A stretch of 64,000 nucleotides of DNA from Sanyastnella coralliicola (GTDB taxonomy: Bacteria; Bacteroidota; Bacteroidia; Flavobacteriales_D; Sanyastnellaceae): NCBI RefSeq assembly GCF_030845195.1, contig NZ_CP132543.1, positions 885,501-949,500 on the forward strand. Reading direction: 5' to 3'. Shown here piece by piece: positions 16,636 to 26,539 of this stretch; within the stretch, counting starts at the first letter, position 1; each line of letters opens with the position of its first letter. The position numbers and the translations under genes were made by a program. Below the pieces are notes generated by a model, which made no database searches, had not been told where the DNA came from, and saw only the letters and a list, made by a program, of their open reading frames with translations.

Positions 16636-18177
16636 ATGTCGAATAAAGAAGCATTCGCACAACATATCATTGAAGGAAACACCTTCAAAAGAGACAGCCT
16701 GCTACTCGGTGTAGCTATGCTTGATGGAGAACCTGTAGAAGGCGCTCAAGTAAAGATACCATTGAAGACCCTAAACCGTCACGGTCTGATCGCTGGAGCT
16801 ACTGGTACCGGTAAGACGAAAACATTACAGGTTATGGCTGAACGCCTCTCCTTAAAAGGAATTCCATGTCTATTGATGGACCTTAAGGGAGACCTTTCTG
16901 GACTCGCTCAGCCAGGAGAAAACAATGACCACATTGTTTGGCGCCAAGGAGCAATTGGTGAGGAATATGAACCCGGAGCGATGCCCATCGAACTCCTTTC
17001 CATTTCCGGAGAGCCCGGGGCAAGAATGCGCGCTACCGTCTCTGAATTCGGACCGGTTCTGTTCTCGAAGATCCTGGACCTGAATGACACACAGTCTGGG
17101 GTTATGGCAGTCGTCTTCAAATATTGCGACGACAACAACATGCCACTGGTTGACCTCAAAGACGTCAAGCAAACGCTCAAGTATGTCATGGAGGATGGTA
17201 AGAAGGAATTCACCTCTGAATACGGATTCATTTCTCCGGCCTCTATCGGCGCCATCAGCCGAAAGATCGTCGAGATCGAGCAACAGGGAGCAGATACTTT
17301 CTTCGGGGAACGTTCATTTGAGGTCAAAGACCTTTGTCGTAAAGCTGGCGATCGCGGCATGATCTCCATCTTGCGATTGACAGATATTCAAGATCGTCCG
17401 AAACTGTTCTCGACCTTCATGTTGAGCTTGTTGGCTGAAGTGTACAATACATTCCCTGAACAAGGAGATAAAGACGAGCCAGAACTCTGCATCTTCATTG
17501 ATGAGGCTCACTTAGTATTCAAAGAAGCGAGTGACGCACTCTTGGAGCAAATCGAAGCGATCATCAAGCTGATTCGTTCAAAAGGCGTGGGGGTGTACTT
17601 CTGTACACAAGACCCAACAGACATTCCAGACGCTGTTCTCGGACAGCTCGGTTTGAAGGTGCAACACGCACTTCGTGCATTCACGGCGAAAGACCGCAAA
17701 GCCATCAAGAAAACAGCGGAGAATTACCCTGTTTCTGATTTTTACAACACGGACGAAACGCTGACTTCTCTGGGTATTGGAGAAGCTTTCATTACGGCAT
17801 TGAATGAAAAGGGTATTCCTACACCACTGGCTGCAACGCTTTTATGTGCACCAAAAACGAGAATGGATGTCTTGACCAAGACTGAAATCAAAGACATCGT
17901 CAATAGCTCCGATATCATTCGCTACTACAACGAGGAAATCGACAAAGAATCGGCCTACGAGATCTTGACAGAAAAGATGAAGAAGGCGGCAGAAAAAGCG
18001 AAAGAAGAAGAGGTAAGAGAGGAAGAAGAACGCAAGTCTGGAGGTTCCAGTCGCCGCAGCAGTAAGAAGGAGAAGAGCTTCGTAGAAGAAATGTCAAAGA
18101 ACACCATGGTACGCCAGCTTGGTCGTACCATTGTTCGTGAAATTACGCGAGGACTCCTCGGAATTCTGAAGAAGTAA
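16636..18177 (+). CDS. HerA/DUF853-type ATPase (YjgR-like)
   Basis: 513 residues from the ATG at 16636; an in-frame TTG at 16597 is unlikely. Walker A GATGTGKTKT (about residue 58-67) and Walker B FIDEAHLVF (about 290-300), with a sensor-like FCTQDP. These match the HerA-helicase-like DUF853 family, usually about 500 residues; its role in the cell is not established. The C-terminal 60 residues are charged and low-complexity (KEEEVREEEERK). The stop overlaps the start of the EEP gene, so the two are probably coupled. Confidence 0.9.
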   Translation: MSNKEAFAQHIIEGNTFKRDSLLLGVAMLDGEPVEGAQVKIPLKTLNRHGLIAGATGTGKTKTLQVMAERLSLKGIPCLLMDLKGDLSGLAQPGENNDHIVWRQGAIGEEYEPGAMPIELLSISGEPGARMRATVSEFGPVLFSKILDLNDTQSGVMAVVFKYCDDNNMPLVDLKDVKQTLKYVMEDGKKEFTSEYGFISPASIGAISRKIVEIEQQGADTFFGERSFEVKDLCRKAGDRGMISILRLTDIQDRPKLFSTFMLSLLAEVYNTFPEQGDKDEPELCIFIDEAHLVFKEASDALLEQIEAIIKLIRSKGVGVYFCTQDPTDIPDAVLGQLGLKVQHALRAFTAKDRKAIKKTAENYPVSDFYNTDETLTSLGIGEAFITALNEKGIPTPLAATLLCAPKTRMDVLTKTEIKDIVNSSDIIRYYNEEIDKESAYEILTEKMKKAAEKAKEEEVREEEERKSGGSSRRSSKKEKSFVEEMSKNTMVRQLGRTIVREITRGLLGILKK

Positions 18178-19154
18178 TGAGCTGGGATTTCACCGTCGCT
18201 TTCTACAACGTTGAGAATTTCTTCGACGTTAAAAACGACCCTCGTAAGAATGATGAGGCGTTTACTCCGCACGGTGAAATGAAGTGGGACGAATACCGCT
18301 ATCACGATAAAATCGAAAACTTAGCGGAGGTCATCAAAGGGATGGGACTTCGCCATACACTTCCCGCATTCATTGGTTTTGCAGAAGTGGAGAACCGAAA
18401 GGTGATAGAAGACCTCCTCGAGCATCGAGATCTAGATCATGAAGAGTATGGCATCGTGCACGCAGAATCAAGAGACGTTCGCGGTATCGATGTCGCCTTG
18501 GCCTACAGCAAAAACGCATTTGAATACGGTGGACACCGAATGATCAACTTCGAACGCCTTACGGGCGAGGAGTTTAATGCTCGAGACATCATGTATGTCT
18601 GGGGAAAAATGATCAATGGCGACAAGGTGCACCTCTTCGTAAATCACTGGCCTTCTCGAAGAGCTGGAAAAGAGAAGACTGAATACAAACGTCTAGCGGC
18701 TGCAACAGCACTGCGAGAAGAGATCAACAACATTCAATACAAAGAACCTGACGCTCGCATCATCATTATGGGAGATTTCAATGATCAACCACATGATGAC
18801 AGTTTACGCCACGTACTCAAGGCAGGGGAAAACGGGCACGGAGATCAAGCGCTTGTCAATCTCGGCTGGCCTATCAGCAAGCGTCAATGGGGTAGTGTTT
18901 CCCATGAAGACGAATGGTACCTTTTTGACATGTTCATTGTGACTGGGAACCTCCTGAACAAAGGAACCCTTCAAGTGCACAAAGAGCGCATGCATCTTTT
19001 TGATGAAGGGGATACCATGAACAAGATGGGGAGAAGCAATAAGGTCAAACCCAATCGCACCTACGTAGGAAGAAGGTATGTAGGAGGGTATAGTGACCAC
19101 CTTGCTGTATTCATGCGACTTAAGGTGGAAGAACTACCGAATTCCGAGCAATAA
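18177..19154 (+). CDS. Cytoplasmic EEP-family phosphodiesterase
   Basis: 325 residues. It shares all the EEP motifs of the lipoprotein at 10552 (FYNVENFFD, AEVENRK, RGIDVALAY, FVNHWPSR, MGDFNDQP, SDHLAVF) and aligns with it through most of its length, but has no signal peptide, so it should act in the cytoplasm. Nuclease or phosphatase activity cannot be separated by sequence. Translationally coupled to the HerA-like ATPase, which suggests a role in DNA or nucleotide processing. It overlaps the convergent DUF2279 gene by 21 bp. Confidence 0.9.
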   Translation: MSWDFTVAFYNVENFFDVKNDPRKNDEAFTPHGEMKWDEYRYHDKIENLAEVIKGMGLRHTLPAFIGFAEVENRKVIEDLLEHRDLDHEEYGIVHAESRDVRGIDVALAYSKNAFEYGGHRMINFERLTGEEFNARDIMYVWGKMINGDKVHLFVNHWPSRRAGKEKTEYKRLAAATALREEINNIQYKEPDARIIIMGDFNDQPHDDSLRHVLKAGENGHGDQALVNLGWPISKRQWGSVSHEDEWYLFDMFIVTGNLLNKGTLQVHKERMHLFDEGDTMNKMGRSNKVKPNRTYVGRRYVGGYSDHLAVFMRLKVEELPNSEQ

Positions 19155-20060
19155 TTCTCCCTTCGAATTTACCCCAATTGCCGGGGCTGGAATCTTCACA
19201 AACCCAATCACTCTTCGAAACGCACGGAACCAATTGCGCTGTGCAGGAAGTTCATTTAGGTCGAGATCTAGCGATAAATAGAATTGACGTGTTCGTTGGA
19301 AGTCCGGAATAGGTTCTCCCTCTGGAATCAGCGGGAATACATTTTCAAAGCCGCCCGTCATACCATCAGCACTATATCCAAAGGCGAGGTCTAACCATTT
19401 TGGCCACCGGTCACTCACATTCCATTTTGCAGGGTTCGTCGTGATCCAATAAGCCTGACCGTTGTAGTCTTTGAGCGACTGTTCTATGAAGGAGCTACCT
19501 AAAACATTCGGACGATAGTCAGGATACTCCGTTGGGAGGAAATTATACTTCAGCTTCAAACGCTGTTCTTTCCAAATGCTCTGCTGTGCTATAAATAAAG
19601 CGCTACCTCCAACATTGGCGATCATATCTCCGGTGCTGAATCCCCAACCTGCAGAAAACCCATCCATGACTTCTACGGCTGTCAGGTAACCAACCCCTAT
19701 CGCACCGCTGGTAATGAGTGCTTTCTTTTCATTTACACCACTCCATTTGAGAGAGTGATAACTAAGTGAGCTGATGTAGTATGTCGAGATAGAATGTCCC
19801 ACTTTATCCATCTGCATCCACTCGGCGTTGTCGTTGAAGAAATGAAACTTTTGTTGCTCATAATCGCTATACCATAGCACATACAGTCCTGATAGCGAAC
19901 CAACTACCAATGATCCACCCGTTACCGCTAGCGGATAGAAGCGCTTCGGTTGAAACGAAGGTTCTTGGACGTCAAGCTGAGCACAAGTGCTATTCTGTAG
20001 TACTGTGATAAGTGCCAGCGTAAGACAAATCCGAAATGCCCTTAGATGCATGCATTTCAT
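19134..20060 (-). CDS. DUF2279 protein (YfiM-like)
   Basis: 308 residues from the ATG at 20060; an in-frame ATG nine bases later (20051) is also possible, and the longer frame from 20150 would overlap the divergent kinase. Signal peptide (to STCAQ). The motif DKVGHSISTYYISSL and later GYLTAVEVMDG, GWGFSTGDMIANV fit DUF2279, a predicted envelope protein group. Several hydrophobic segments suggest membrane association. Function unknown. Confidence 0.8.
   Translation of the reverse strand: MKCMHLRAFRICLTLALITVLQNSTCAQLDVQEPSFQPKRFYPLAVTGGSLVVGSLSGLYVLWYSDYEQQKFHFFNDNAEWMQMDKVGHSISTYYISSLSYHSLKWSGVNEKKALITSGAIGVGYLTAVEVMDGFSAGWGFSTGDMIANVGGSALFIAQQSIWKEQRLKLKYNFLPTEYPDYRPNVLGSSFIEQSLKDYNGQAYWITTNPAKWNVSDRWPKWLDLAFGYSADGMTGGFENVFPLIPEGEPIPDFQRTRQFYLSLDLDLNELPAQRNWFRAFRRVIGFVKIPAPAIGVNSKGELLLGIR
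19925..19934. promoter_or_regulatory. Palindrome CCGCTAGCGG
   Basis: 10-bp palindrome containing CGCTAGCG, inside the DUF2279 gene. It is related to the core of the 13-mer motif but does not match in full. Confidence 0.3.
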
Positions 20061-20144
20061 TGGTGTAGCCTGAATATATGAGGTACTATTGTTTTTCGAC
20101 TTCGGGGAACAAGTTACCTCGAGACTGGTGAAAAAAGAAATGTA

Positions 20145-22205
20145 ATGCAAGGCATGCTCGCCTCATATCGAAGAGCTGGTAGTGGAATTTCCTTCTACCG
20201 TATGATGAGCCTCATCGGGATCGTGATCTCCGTGATGTTCGGTGTGGTATTTCTATATATCTACCCCGGAAAGAACGAGCTGATCTGGGACCGTGCTCTG
20301 GTATTCGTTACCTCTGTGGTCATCTACCTTGCGAGCTTTAATAAGCGTCTCCGTCCGAAAGCGCTGTACATCGCAGCCGGAGGGTTGTTTTACCTTTTCA
20401 CCTTACAGATTCTCTTCGCAGCTGCCCGTCACAATCTTGAATTCAACTATGTCATTGCATTGTTCTTGACGCTTCAGGCGATTGCGATTTCATTTAGATC
20501 AGTGAAGCAGGCAATCTATTACTTGAGTTTTTCGAACTCTCTATTGATTCTGCTTTCGGCTACTATCGTTGACGAATCCGCCAACAGCGTGATGATCATC
20601 TCAGCTATCATGGGAAGTTCATTGCTGATTTTAGCGATTGTACGTTCGAAAACCGCTTTCCAGCGCAGCATGAAGTTCCAGAAGGAGTTGCTTCAAACGA
20701 TCGTGTCAAAAACAGAAGACGCCATCTTCTTGACAGATTGGGAAGGTATCATCTATGAAGCCACTGATAAAGCCGAGGAACTCTTTGGCTACACTCCAGA
20801 AGAACTTCCAGGATTAGATATTTCTGATTTCCGTAAACATCGATTGACGGAAGAGGAGGATCAAGAAGGTATTGGTCACCTCGTTCGTGATCGTTTCTGG
20901 AATGATGAGATTATCATGAAGCGAAAAGACGGAACAGAGTTCGATGCCTTCATTCAGATTAGCTACATCCATCGATTCGAGAAGGATTACCTCGTTTACC
21001 GTATTCGTGACATTTCTGACGACCTCGCAGCCAAACAAGAGTTGATTCGAGCGAAGGAAGAAGCAGAGCAAGCGGCAATCGCGAAGAGTGAGTTCTTGGC
21101 TACCATGAGTCATGAGATTCGTACACCGATGAATGGTGTGATTGGTATGACAGAACTACTCTCGCACACTCCTCTAACGAACGAGCAGTGTGAATTTGTA
21201 GATACCATTAAGACCAGCGGTGAAAACCTGTTGGTTATCATTAATGATATCCTCGATTTCTCGAAGATCGAGAGTGGTAAGGTTGAGCTCGAGCAAGAGA
21301 ATTTTGATCTCCATGAAATGGTGCGAGATGTGATGCGCATTTTGACGCCAATGGCGGAAACGAAGAACTTGAGTTTGAATAGCATCATTCGAAAAGACAT
21401 CCCTCGCTTCCTTACTGGTGACCCTACGCGAATTCGACAGGTTCTGATCAATCTCCTAGGAAACGCGGTCAAGTTCACTGAAACAGGAAGCGTCTCTCTT
21501 GAAGCCGAACTTCGAGGAAAGAGGGGGGATGTATATGACCTTCTATTCAAAGTGAAAGACACTGGAATTGGTATCGCCAACGATAAACTTGAGAAGCTAT
21601 TCGAGTCATTCTCGCAGGTGGATTCTAGTACCACAAGAAAATATGGAGGAACCGGCCTTGGACTAGCGATTTCCAAGCGATTGGTGAACTTGATGTCTGG
21701 TGACATTACCGTAAAGTCAACCGTGGGGAATGGATCAACATTCTCCTTCCAAATTTCGCTAAAAAAGGGTGAGGATACCGATTCCGCGCTAGCGAATAAC
21801 GCACCAAACAAAGTAGTCAACGTTGACCAATTGAGAGTCTTAGTGGCGGAAGACAACTTGGTGAATCAACAAGTGATTTCATTGATGCTTCAAAACTTCG
21901 GTATCAAACCATTGATGGCCAATAACGGGGTAGAAGCGCTAGAAATCTTGTCTGAAAACGAGGTAGACATCGTCTTCATGGATCTCCAAATGCCTGAAAT
22001 GGACGGACTAGAAGCAACCCGTCATATCCTCACTGGCGAGAACATTTACGGATCAATTCCGGAAGTCATTGCCATGACTGCCAACGCCTTAAAGGAAGAC
22101 GAAGAACGTTGCCTTGAAGTCGGAATGACCGGATTCATTACCAAGCCAGTCCAACTCGATATCTTGAGACAAACACTCAGCTCTCGCGTCGAAGAATCCT
22201 TGTAG
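20145..22205 (+). CDS. Hybrid sensor histidine kinase (membrane, PAS, HK, receiver)
   Basis: 686 residues. Five or six N-terminal membrane helices (about 20-165), a PAS domain (about 180-300; DWEGIIYEA, EELFGYTPEEL), HisKA with H-box MSHEIRTPMNGV (phospho-His near 323), N-box NLLGNAVKF, G1 DTGIGI, G2 GGTGLGLAI, and a receiver (about 562-680; acceptor Asp in FMDLQMPEMDG). All catalytic motifs are intact. The receiver at the C-terminus means the signal passes onward to an Hpt or regulator not seen here. Divergent from the DUF2279 gene and followed by another hybrid kinase. Contains a 13-mer motif between the kinase and receiver domains. Confidence 0.93.
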   Translation: MQGMLASYRRAGSGISFYRMMSLIGIVISVMFGVVFLYIYPGKNELIWDRALVFVTSVVIYLASFNKRLRPKALYIAAGGLFYLFTLQILFAAARHNLEFNYVIALFLTLQAIAISFRSVKQAIYYLSFSNSLLILLSATIVDESANSVMIISAIMGSSLLILAIVRSKTAFQRSMKFQKELLQTIVSKTEDAIFLTDWEGIIYEATDKAEELFGYTPEELPGLDISDFRKHRLTEEEDQEGIGHLVRDRFWNDEIIMKRKDGTEFDAFIQISYIHRFEKDYLVYRIRDISDDLAAKQELIRAKEEAEQAAIAKSEFLATMSHEIRTPMNGVIGMTELLSHTPLTNEQCEFVDTIKTSGENLLVIINDILDFSKIESGKVELEQENFDLHEMVRDVMRILTPMAETKNLSLNSIIRKDIPRFLTGDPTRIRQVLINLLGNAVKFTETGSVSLEAELRGKRGDVYDLLFKVKDTGIGIANDKLEKLFESFSQVDSSTTRKYGGTGLGLAISKRLVNLMSGDITVKSTVGNGSTFSFQISLKKGEDTDSALANNAPNKVVNVDQLRVLVAEDNLVNQQVISLMLQNFGIKPLMANNGVEALEILSENEVDIVFMDLQMPEMDGLEATRHILTGENIYGSIPEVIAMTANALKEDEERCLEVGMTGFITKPVQLDILRQTLSSRVEESL
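21782..21794 (+). repeat. 13-mer TTCCGCGCTAGCG
   Basis: Exact copy, C variant, in the linker between kinase and receiver domains; the gene reads S-A-L-A. Confidence 0.8.
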
Positions 22206-22228
22206 GTAGTAATACCGCAAAATCTCGG

Positions 22229-22236
22229 TACATTTG
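22229..22236 (+). promoter_or_regulatory. -7 box TACATTTG
   Basis: Exact TAnnTTTG, 22 nt before the ATG at 22259, so the second kinase has its own promoter. Confidence 0.6.
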
Positions 22237-22258
22237 TATTTACCGGGATTTGGAACAC

Positions 22259-24475
22259 ATGTCGCAGCGGGTTAACTATTCAAGAAACTATATACTATTT
22301 CTGTCGTCGGTCATTGTCTTGATCCTGACGTCTCAGTTGATCTTTCATAGCCACCTTTCAGATCAAGAAAACTCCGGGATGGAGATTAACATCGCCGGTA
22401 GACAGCGAACTTACGTTCAGCAAATCGCCAAGCTTTCCCTCGAAATCCGATACCAATCTGAAGCCGGAGAAGTGACTCAAGATGAGGTCAATGAACTTCG
22501 AACGGTTTCAAAACATTGGGAAGACAGTCACCGTGCACTACTTCAAGGGTCAGAGCTCTTCGACATCGACGGGGAGAACAGTACTGAAATAAAGGCGCTC
22601 TTCGATGAGGTGCGTCCGGTGTTCTTTGAGCTAAAGGACAACGTACGTACGATCCTAGACAACAATGGTCAGGAGTGTGATTCAGCCATTACCAATATCC
22701 TTCGGAAAGACGATCAGTACCAAGATCTGATGAATCGCGTGGTGTATCAATACACAAGCGAATCCGCTGGTCAGATTTCCCGATTGAGAACATTGAGTTG
22801 GACCTTGGCGATTACTACGCTGTTGGTTCTCTTCTTGGCCTTCATGTTCATTATTCGTCCGGTATTGAATAAGCTGGGAATGCAGAACGATGAACTGTTA
22901 GAGCTGAACCGAAACTTGGAAAAGGTAAGCCAGATCAAGTCTGACTTCTTGGCAAATATGAGCCACGAGGTGCGCACGCCAATGAACGGGATTCTGGGAA
23001 TGGCTGACTTGCTTGAGAATACCAAGCTTGATAAGGACCAACGCGACTACGTTCAGACCATTCGCAACAGCTCTGAGAACCTCTTAGTCATCATCAACGA
23101 TATTCTTGACTACTCGAAGATTGAGAGTGGTAAGATGGAGCTGGAGCAAGAGAACTTTGATCTTCATCACGCCATCGAAGAAGTAGTAGACTTGCTTCGT
23201 CCAACGGCATATGAGAAGAGACTTGAGCTCATGATGTACTTCGAGCCAGAAGTGCCAAACATCATTCGTGGTGATGTGACCAGATTGAAACAGGTTTTGA
23301 TTAATCTGTTGAACAACGCGATAAAGTTTACCGATAAAGGGGAGATTCTTCTGCGCGTGGAACACGTGACAACCGAGCACGACTTCATGCAGATTCAGTT
23401 CTCAGTGAAGGATACCGGCATAGGTATCGATCCAGAAAACATCAACCACCTGTTCCAGTCGTTTACGCAAGCTGATACTTCTACCACACGTCAATACGGT
23501 GGAACGGGGCTTGGACTGGCCATTTGCAAACGCATTGTGCAGTTGATGGGAGGTCGTATTTGGGTAAATAGTTCTCCAGGAAAAGGATCTACCTTCTTCT
23601 TTACGATCATTACTGAGAAAGCAGGTGAAGACGGCGCTACTTCGGAAATCGGTGGTCTACAAGGGTTGAAAGCCTTGATCGTTGATGATAACACCACGAA
23701 CCTTAAAATTCTGGTAAAACAGCTGAGCAATTGGGGAATCCAAGCCACGCCGTTCAATAGCCCAGAATTGGTACTTGAGATTCTAGACAACCTTAAGAAA
23801 TTCGACTTCTGTATTCTTGATATGCAGATGCCTGGTATCGATGGGAAACAGTTGACCAAAGAGATTCGCAAGCACTACACTCCAGAAGAATTGCCAGTGA
23901 TTGTGTTGTCTTCTATTGGCACAGGCATTCTCGATGATCAATCGGGATTGTGGAACCGCTACCTCACCAAGCCAGTGAAGCCAATGAAGTTGCTGACCAC
24001 TATCAAAAAGGTGAGCGGTTTGGCAGAGGAAGAACGGGAGATGAATACGGCCCCTCTCGCCAATACCAATGAGGTAAAAGAGGCTCCTGTGAAGGACTTG
24101 AACATCTTGGTGGCTGAAGACAATGAGATCCATCAAGCGGTTGTTTCTAGAACTCTTTCTGTTTTGGGCTACAGAGCTGAAAAGGCATACAACGGTTATG
24201 AAGTCTTAGAGAAGATTTCCGGTGGTGACTATGACATGATTTTGATGGATTTAGAAATGCCGGTCATGGATGGTCTCGAAGCAACGCGCAAGATTAAGAC
24301 GATGTTGAATCGTCGTGAAGCGCCGGTGATCATTGGGATGTCGGCTTCTTCTGATGCCAAAGAAAAGAAGTCTTGCCTTTCTGCAGGTATGGATGACTAC
24401 ATGAACAAGCCGTTGGATCCAGACAAGCTCAATGACATGATCAATGAGTGGTTCCCAAACCTCAACAGTTACTAA
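22259..24475 (+). CDS. Hybrid histidine kinase with two receivers and PilJ-like sensor
   Basis: 738 residues from the ATG at 22259. Membrane helix near residues 10-28, a PilJ-type N-terminal helical sensor (NIAGRQRTYVQQIAK), a second helix near 178-200, HisKA with H-box MSHEVRTPMNGI (His near 236), N-box LNNAIKF, G2 GGTGLGLAI. Two receivers follow: the first (about 470-590) has Asp in ILDMQMPG and Lys in LTKP; the second (about 614-735) has Asp in LMDLEMPVMDG and Lys in NKP. Both look active. Related to the upstream kinase through the HK core and probably an old duplication with a different sensor. Confidence 0.93.
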   Translation: MSQRVNYSRNYILFLSSVIVLILTSQLIFHSHLSDQENSGMEINIAGRQRTYVQQIAKLSLEIRYQSEAGEVTQDEVNELRTVSKHWEDSHRALLQGSELFDIDGENSTEIKALFDEVRPVFFELKDNVRTILDNNGQECDSAITNILRKDDQYQDLMNRVVYQYTSESAGQISRLRTLSWTLAITTLLVLFLAFMFIIRPVLNKLGMQNDELLELNRNLEKVSQIKSDFLANMSHEVRTPMNGILGMADLLENTKLDKDQRDYVQTIRNSSENLLVIINDILDYSKIESGKMELEQENFDLHHAIEEVVDLLRPTAYEKRLELMMYFEPEVPNIIRGDVTRLKQVLINLLNNAIKFTDKGEILLRVEHVTTEHDFMQIQFSVKDTGIGIDPENINHLFQSFTQADTSTTRQYGGTGLGLAICKRIVQLMGGRIWVNSSPGKGSTFFFTIITEKAGEDGATSEIGGLQGLKALIVDDNTTNLKILVKQLSNWGIQATPFNSPELVLEILDNLKKFDFCILDMQMPGIDGKQLTKEIRKHYTPEELPVIVLSSIGTGILDDQSGLWNRYLTKPVKPMKLLTTIKKVSGLAEEEREMNTAPLANTNEVKEAPVKDLNILVAEDNEIHQAVVSRTLSVLGYRAEKAYNGYEVLEKISGGDYDMILMDLEMPVMDGLEATRKIKTMLNRREAPVIIGMSASSDAKEKKSCLSAGMDDYMNKPLDPDKLNDMINEWFPNLNSY

Positions 24476-24566
24476 GGGTTTTCCCTGATTTTTCTCCTTC
24501 CTAGTTTTCGCGTAGAAATTTACCTTGCAGTTCCTTGACCTTGCACTGGTAATTTGACGGCGCGCT

Positions 24567-26504
24567 ATGACAACTAGAATCCTTCTATTTCTTCTTTTTC
24601 TTTCGCCTATCGGCGGAACGCTAATCGCTTCTGACGGAGACTTTAATAGCAAAGATCTGCAAGGGGTACAGCATTTCTTACCTGAAGGATCGTTGACACA
24701 ACTAGACGCCTTACCCGAAGATTCGGCCAAGGTAGATTTCTTGATGGACCTTGCCTATGCCTTGGAATACCCTTCACCTGATTCGGCAATTTGGTTGTAT
24801 GATCAAGCTCAGGTCTTGGCAGAGAAAGTGAATTACCAAATTGCCAAGGGAAGGTGCATGTTATACGCTGGAATCGTGAATAGTGATCAGGGGAACTATG
24901 ATGAAGCTTTCAAACGCTATGCGGAATCAAGTGCCCATTTCGAAAAGATTGGATACAGCACAGGGGTAGCGGCAGCGGCAACGAATGAAGGGGTGATCTA
25001 CAATTACCTCGGGCAATTTGACAAGGCCGCTTCGAAATATATGATTGCGATTGAGGTATATGAGAAAGACGATGACAAGCAGCGTCTGAGTTATGCCCTT
25101 GGGAACTATGCCTCTGTACTCATGGAACTTGGTCAACCAGATCAAGCGCTCATTTATTTCAAGCAAGTATATGACCTCTCGTTGGAGGTAGGTTCGGAGT
25201 CAGATGTGAGTTCGGCCTTGCTGAATGTGGGCCACGCTTACACCGTGATGGAAGGAAAGATTGATTCTGCCTTTGTAGCCTACTACGAAGCGGAACGTTT
25301 GGCAATCTCGAGTGGAAATCACAATGTACTTTACCTAAGCAACAACAACCTCGCCCAGGCATTTTTCCTTGCTGGTGAAGGCGACAGCGCCATGTTCCGA
25401 GCGCGTAAAACGCTCAATTACGCCGAACTTACAGGTAACCCCTACAATGTGGTGAATGCGAAGCAAAACCTGGGATGTCGTGAGTTGGAATTTGGGTCTC
25501 TAGACTCGGCAGAAGTATTGCTTAAATCCGCGTACGAACAGTCAGCAGAGATGAACATGCTGGAGCAAGCCAATAACGCACTGGAATGTTTGGCCGAAAC
25601 CATGGCAGGATTGGGTAAGTACGAAGAAGCCTATGAGTACAAGTTCCTTCATTTGACCTACAGAGATTCTGTGTTGAACACAGAAAAGACGCAGCAGATC
25701 AATGACTTAGAAGTAAAGTATCAAAGCGCCATCAAGGACCGAGAAATTGCAGAAACAAGGTTAGACCTCGCCTCAGAAGCACAAGGCAAGCGCCAAGCGT
25801 GGATTGGAATTGGGATCTTGTTTTTGGTCGTCATCTTCCTAGCAGTTAGCTACACCCAAAGAAAGAAACTACACGAACGAAAGGTGGCCAACCTGCGCAA
25901 TGAGCAGCAAATCGCTTCCTACAAATCGATGATCCTAGGAGAGGAAAAGGAGCGTATCCGTATCGCGAAGGACCTTCACGATGGATTGTCTGGAATGTTG
26001 GCGGCGTTAAAAATGCGGATGAGTAAAGCAGAAAGCGATGAGGGATTAATTGCCAGCGTTGATGAAGTCTCAGGAGAGGTAAGACGAATCAGTCACAACC
26101 TCATGCCCGGATCGTTGGAGCGATATGGATTGATTGATGCCTTGAATTCGTGGTTCACCGACATCAACAGCGCGAAGCAGCTAGAAGTCTCATTGGAACA
26201 CATGGGCATGGAGCAACGCTTCGAGCCGCACCTTGAACGGATGGTTTACCGCATTGTGATGGAGTTAGTCAATAACATCATTAAACACGCCCAAGCCAAA
26301 GAGACCATGGTGCAATTGGTGAGGAGAGAGGATCTGTTGACCATCACCATCGAAGATGATGGAAGAGGATTTGATACATCCAAAGAGTACGACGGTCTGG
26401 GAATGAAAAGCATTCGTAGTCGCGTTGACGCCATCAATGGTGAGATTGATATCCAGAGTCAAGAAGGACGTGGAACCTCTGTCTACATTGAGATTCAGCT
26501 GTGA
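24567..26504 (+). CDS. TPR-linked HisKA_3 sensor kinase
   Basis: 645 residues. Signal peptide (to LIASDGD), periplasmic TPRs (about 40-380; motifs AEKVNYQIAKGR, LYDQAQ), one membrane helix near 411-430, then a HisKA_3 dimerisation domain (IRIAKDLHDGLSGML; phospho-His near 470) and HATPase (ELVNNIIKHAQAKE, EDDGRGFD, GLGMKSIRSR). The DesK/NarX-like kinase class normally pairs with a NarL/LuxR-type regulator, but none is adjacent. The nearest LuxR-type HTH is the receiver-less regulator at 2661. Probably expressed from its own promoter in the 91-bp gap (TAATTTG at 24550). Confidence 0.9.
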   Translation: MTTRILLFLLFLSPIGGTLIASDGDFNSKDLQGVQHFLPEGSLTQLDALPEDSAKVDFLMDLAYALEYPSPDSAIWLYDQAQVLAEKVNYQIAKGRCMLYAGIVNSDQGNYDEAFKRYAESSAHFEKIGYSTGVAAAATNEGVIYNYLGQFDKAASKYMIAIEVYEKDDDKQRLSYALGNYASVLMELGQPDQALIYFKQVYDLSLEVGSESDVSSALLNVGHAYTVMEGKIDSAFVAYYEAERLAISSGNHNVLYLSNNNLAQAFFLAGEGDSAMFRARKTLNYAELTGNPYNVVNAKQNLGCRELEFGSLDSAEVLLKSAYEQSAEMNMLEQANNALECLAETMAGLGKYEEAYEYKFLHLTYRDSVLNTEKTQQINDLEVKYQSAIKDREIAETRLDLASEAQGKRQAWIGIGILFLVVIFLAVSYTQRKKLHERKVANLRNEQQIASYKSMILGEEKERIRIAKDLHDGLSGMLAALKMRMSKAESDEGLIASVDEVSGEVRRISHNLMPGSLERYGLIDALNSWFTDINSAKQLEVSLEHMGMEQRFEPHLERMVYRIVMELVNNIIKHAQAKETMVQLVRREDLLTITIEDDGRGFDTSKEYDGLGMKSIRSRVDAINGEIDIQSQEGRGTSVYIEIQL

Positions 26505-26506
26505 TC

Positions 26507-26522
26507 TCAGGGAATTCCCTGA
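26507..26522. promoter_or_regulatory. Perfect 16-bp palindrome TCAGGGAATTCCCTGA
   Basis: A perfect palindrome without a loop, 2 bp after the TPR-kinase stop. It could be an operator for the following gene, or a weak hairpin. No T-run follows. Confidence 0.45.
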
Positions 26523-26539
26523 AGTATTGAAATCATGGA

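Noticed and set aside
20060-20150. Longer N-terminus of the DUF2279 protein
   Set aside because: It would put 30 residues before the signal peptide and overlap the divergent kinase start.
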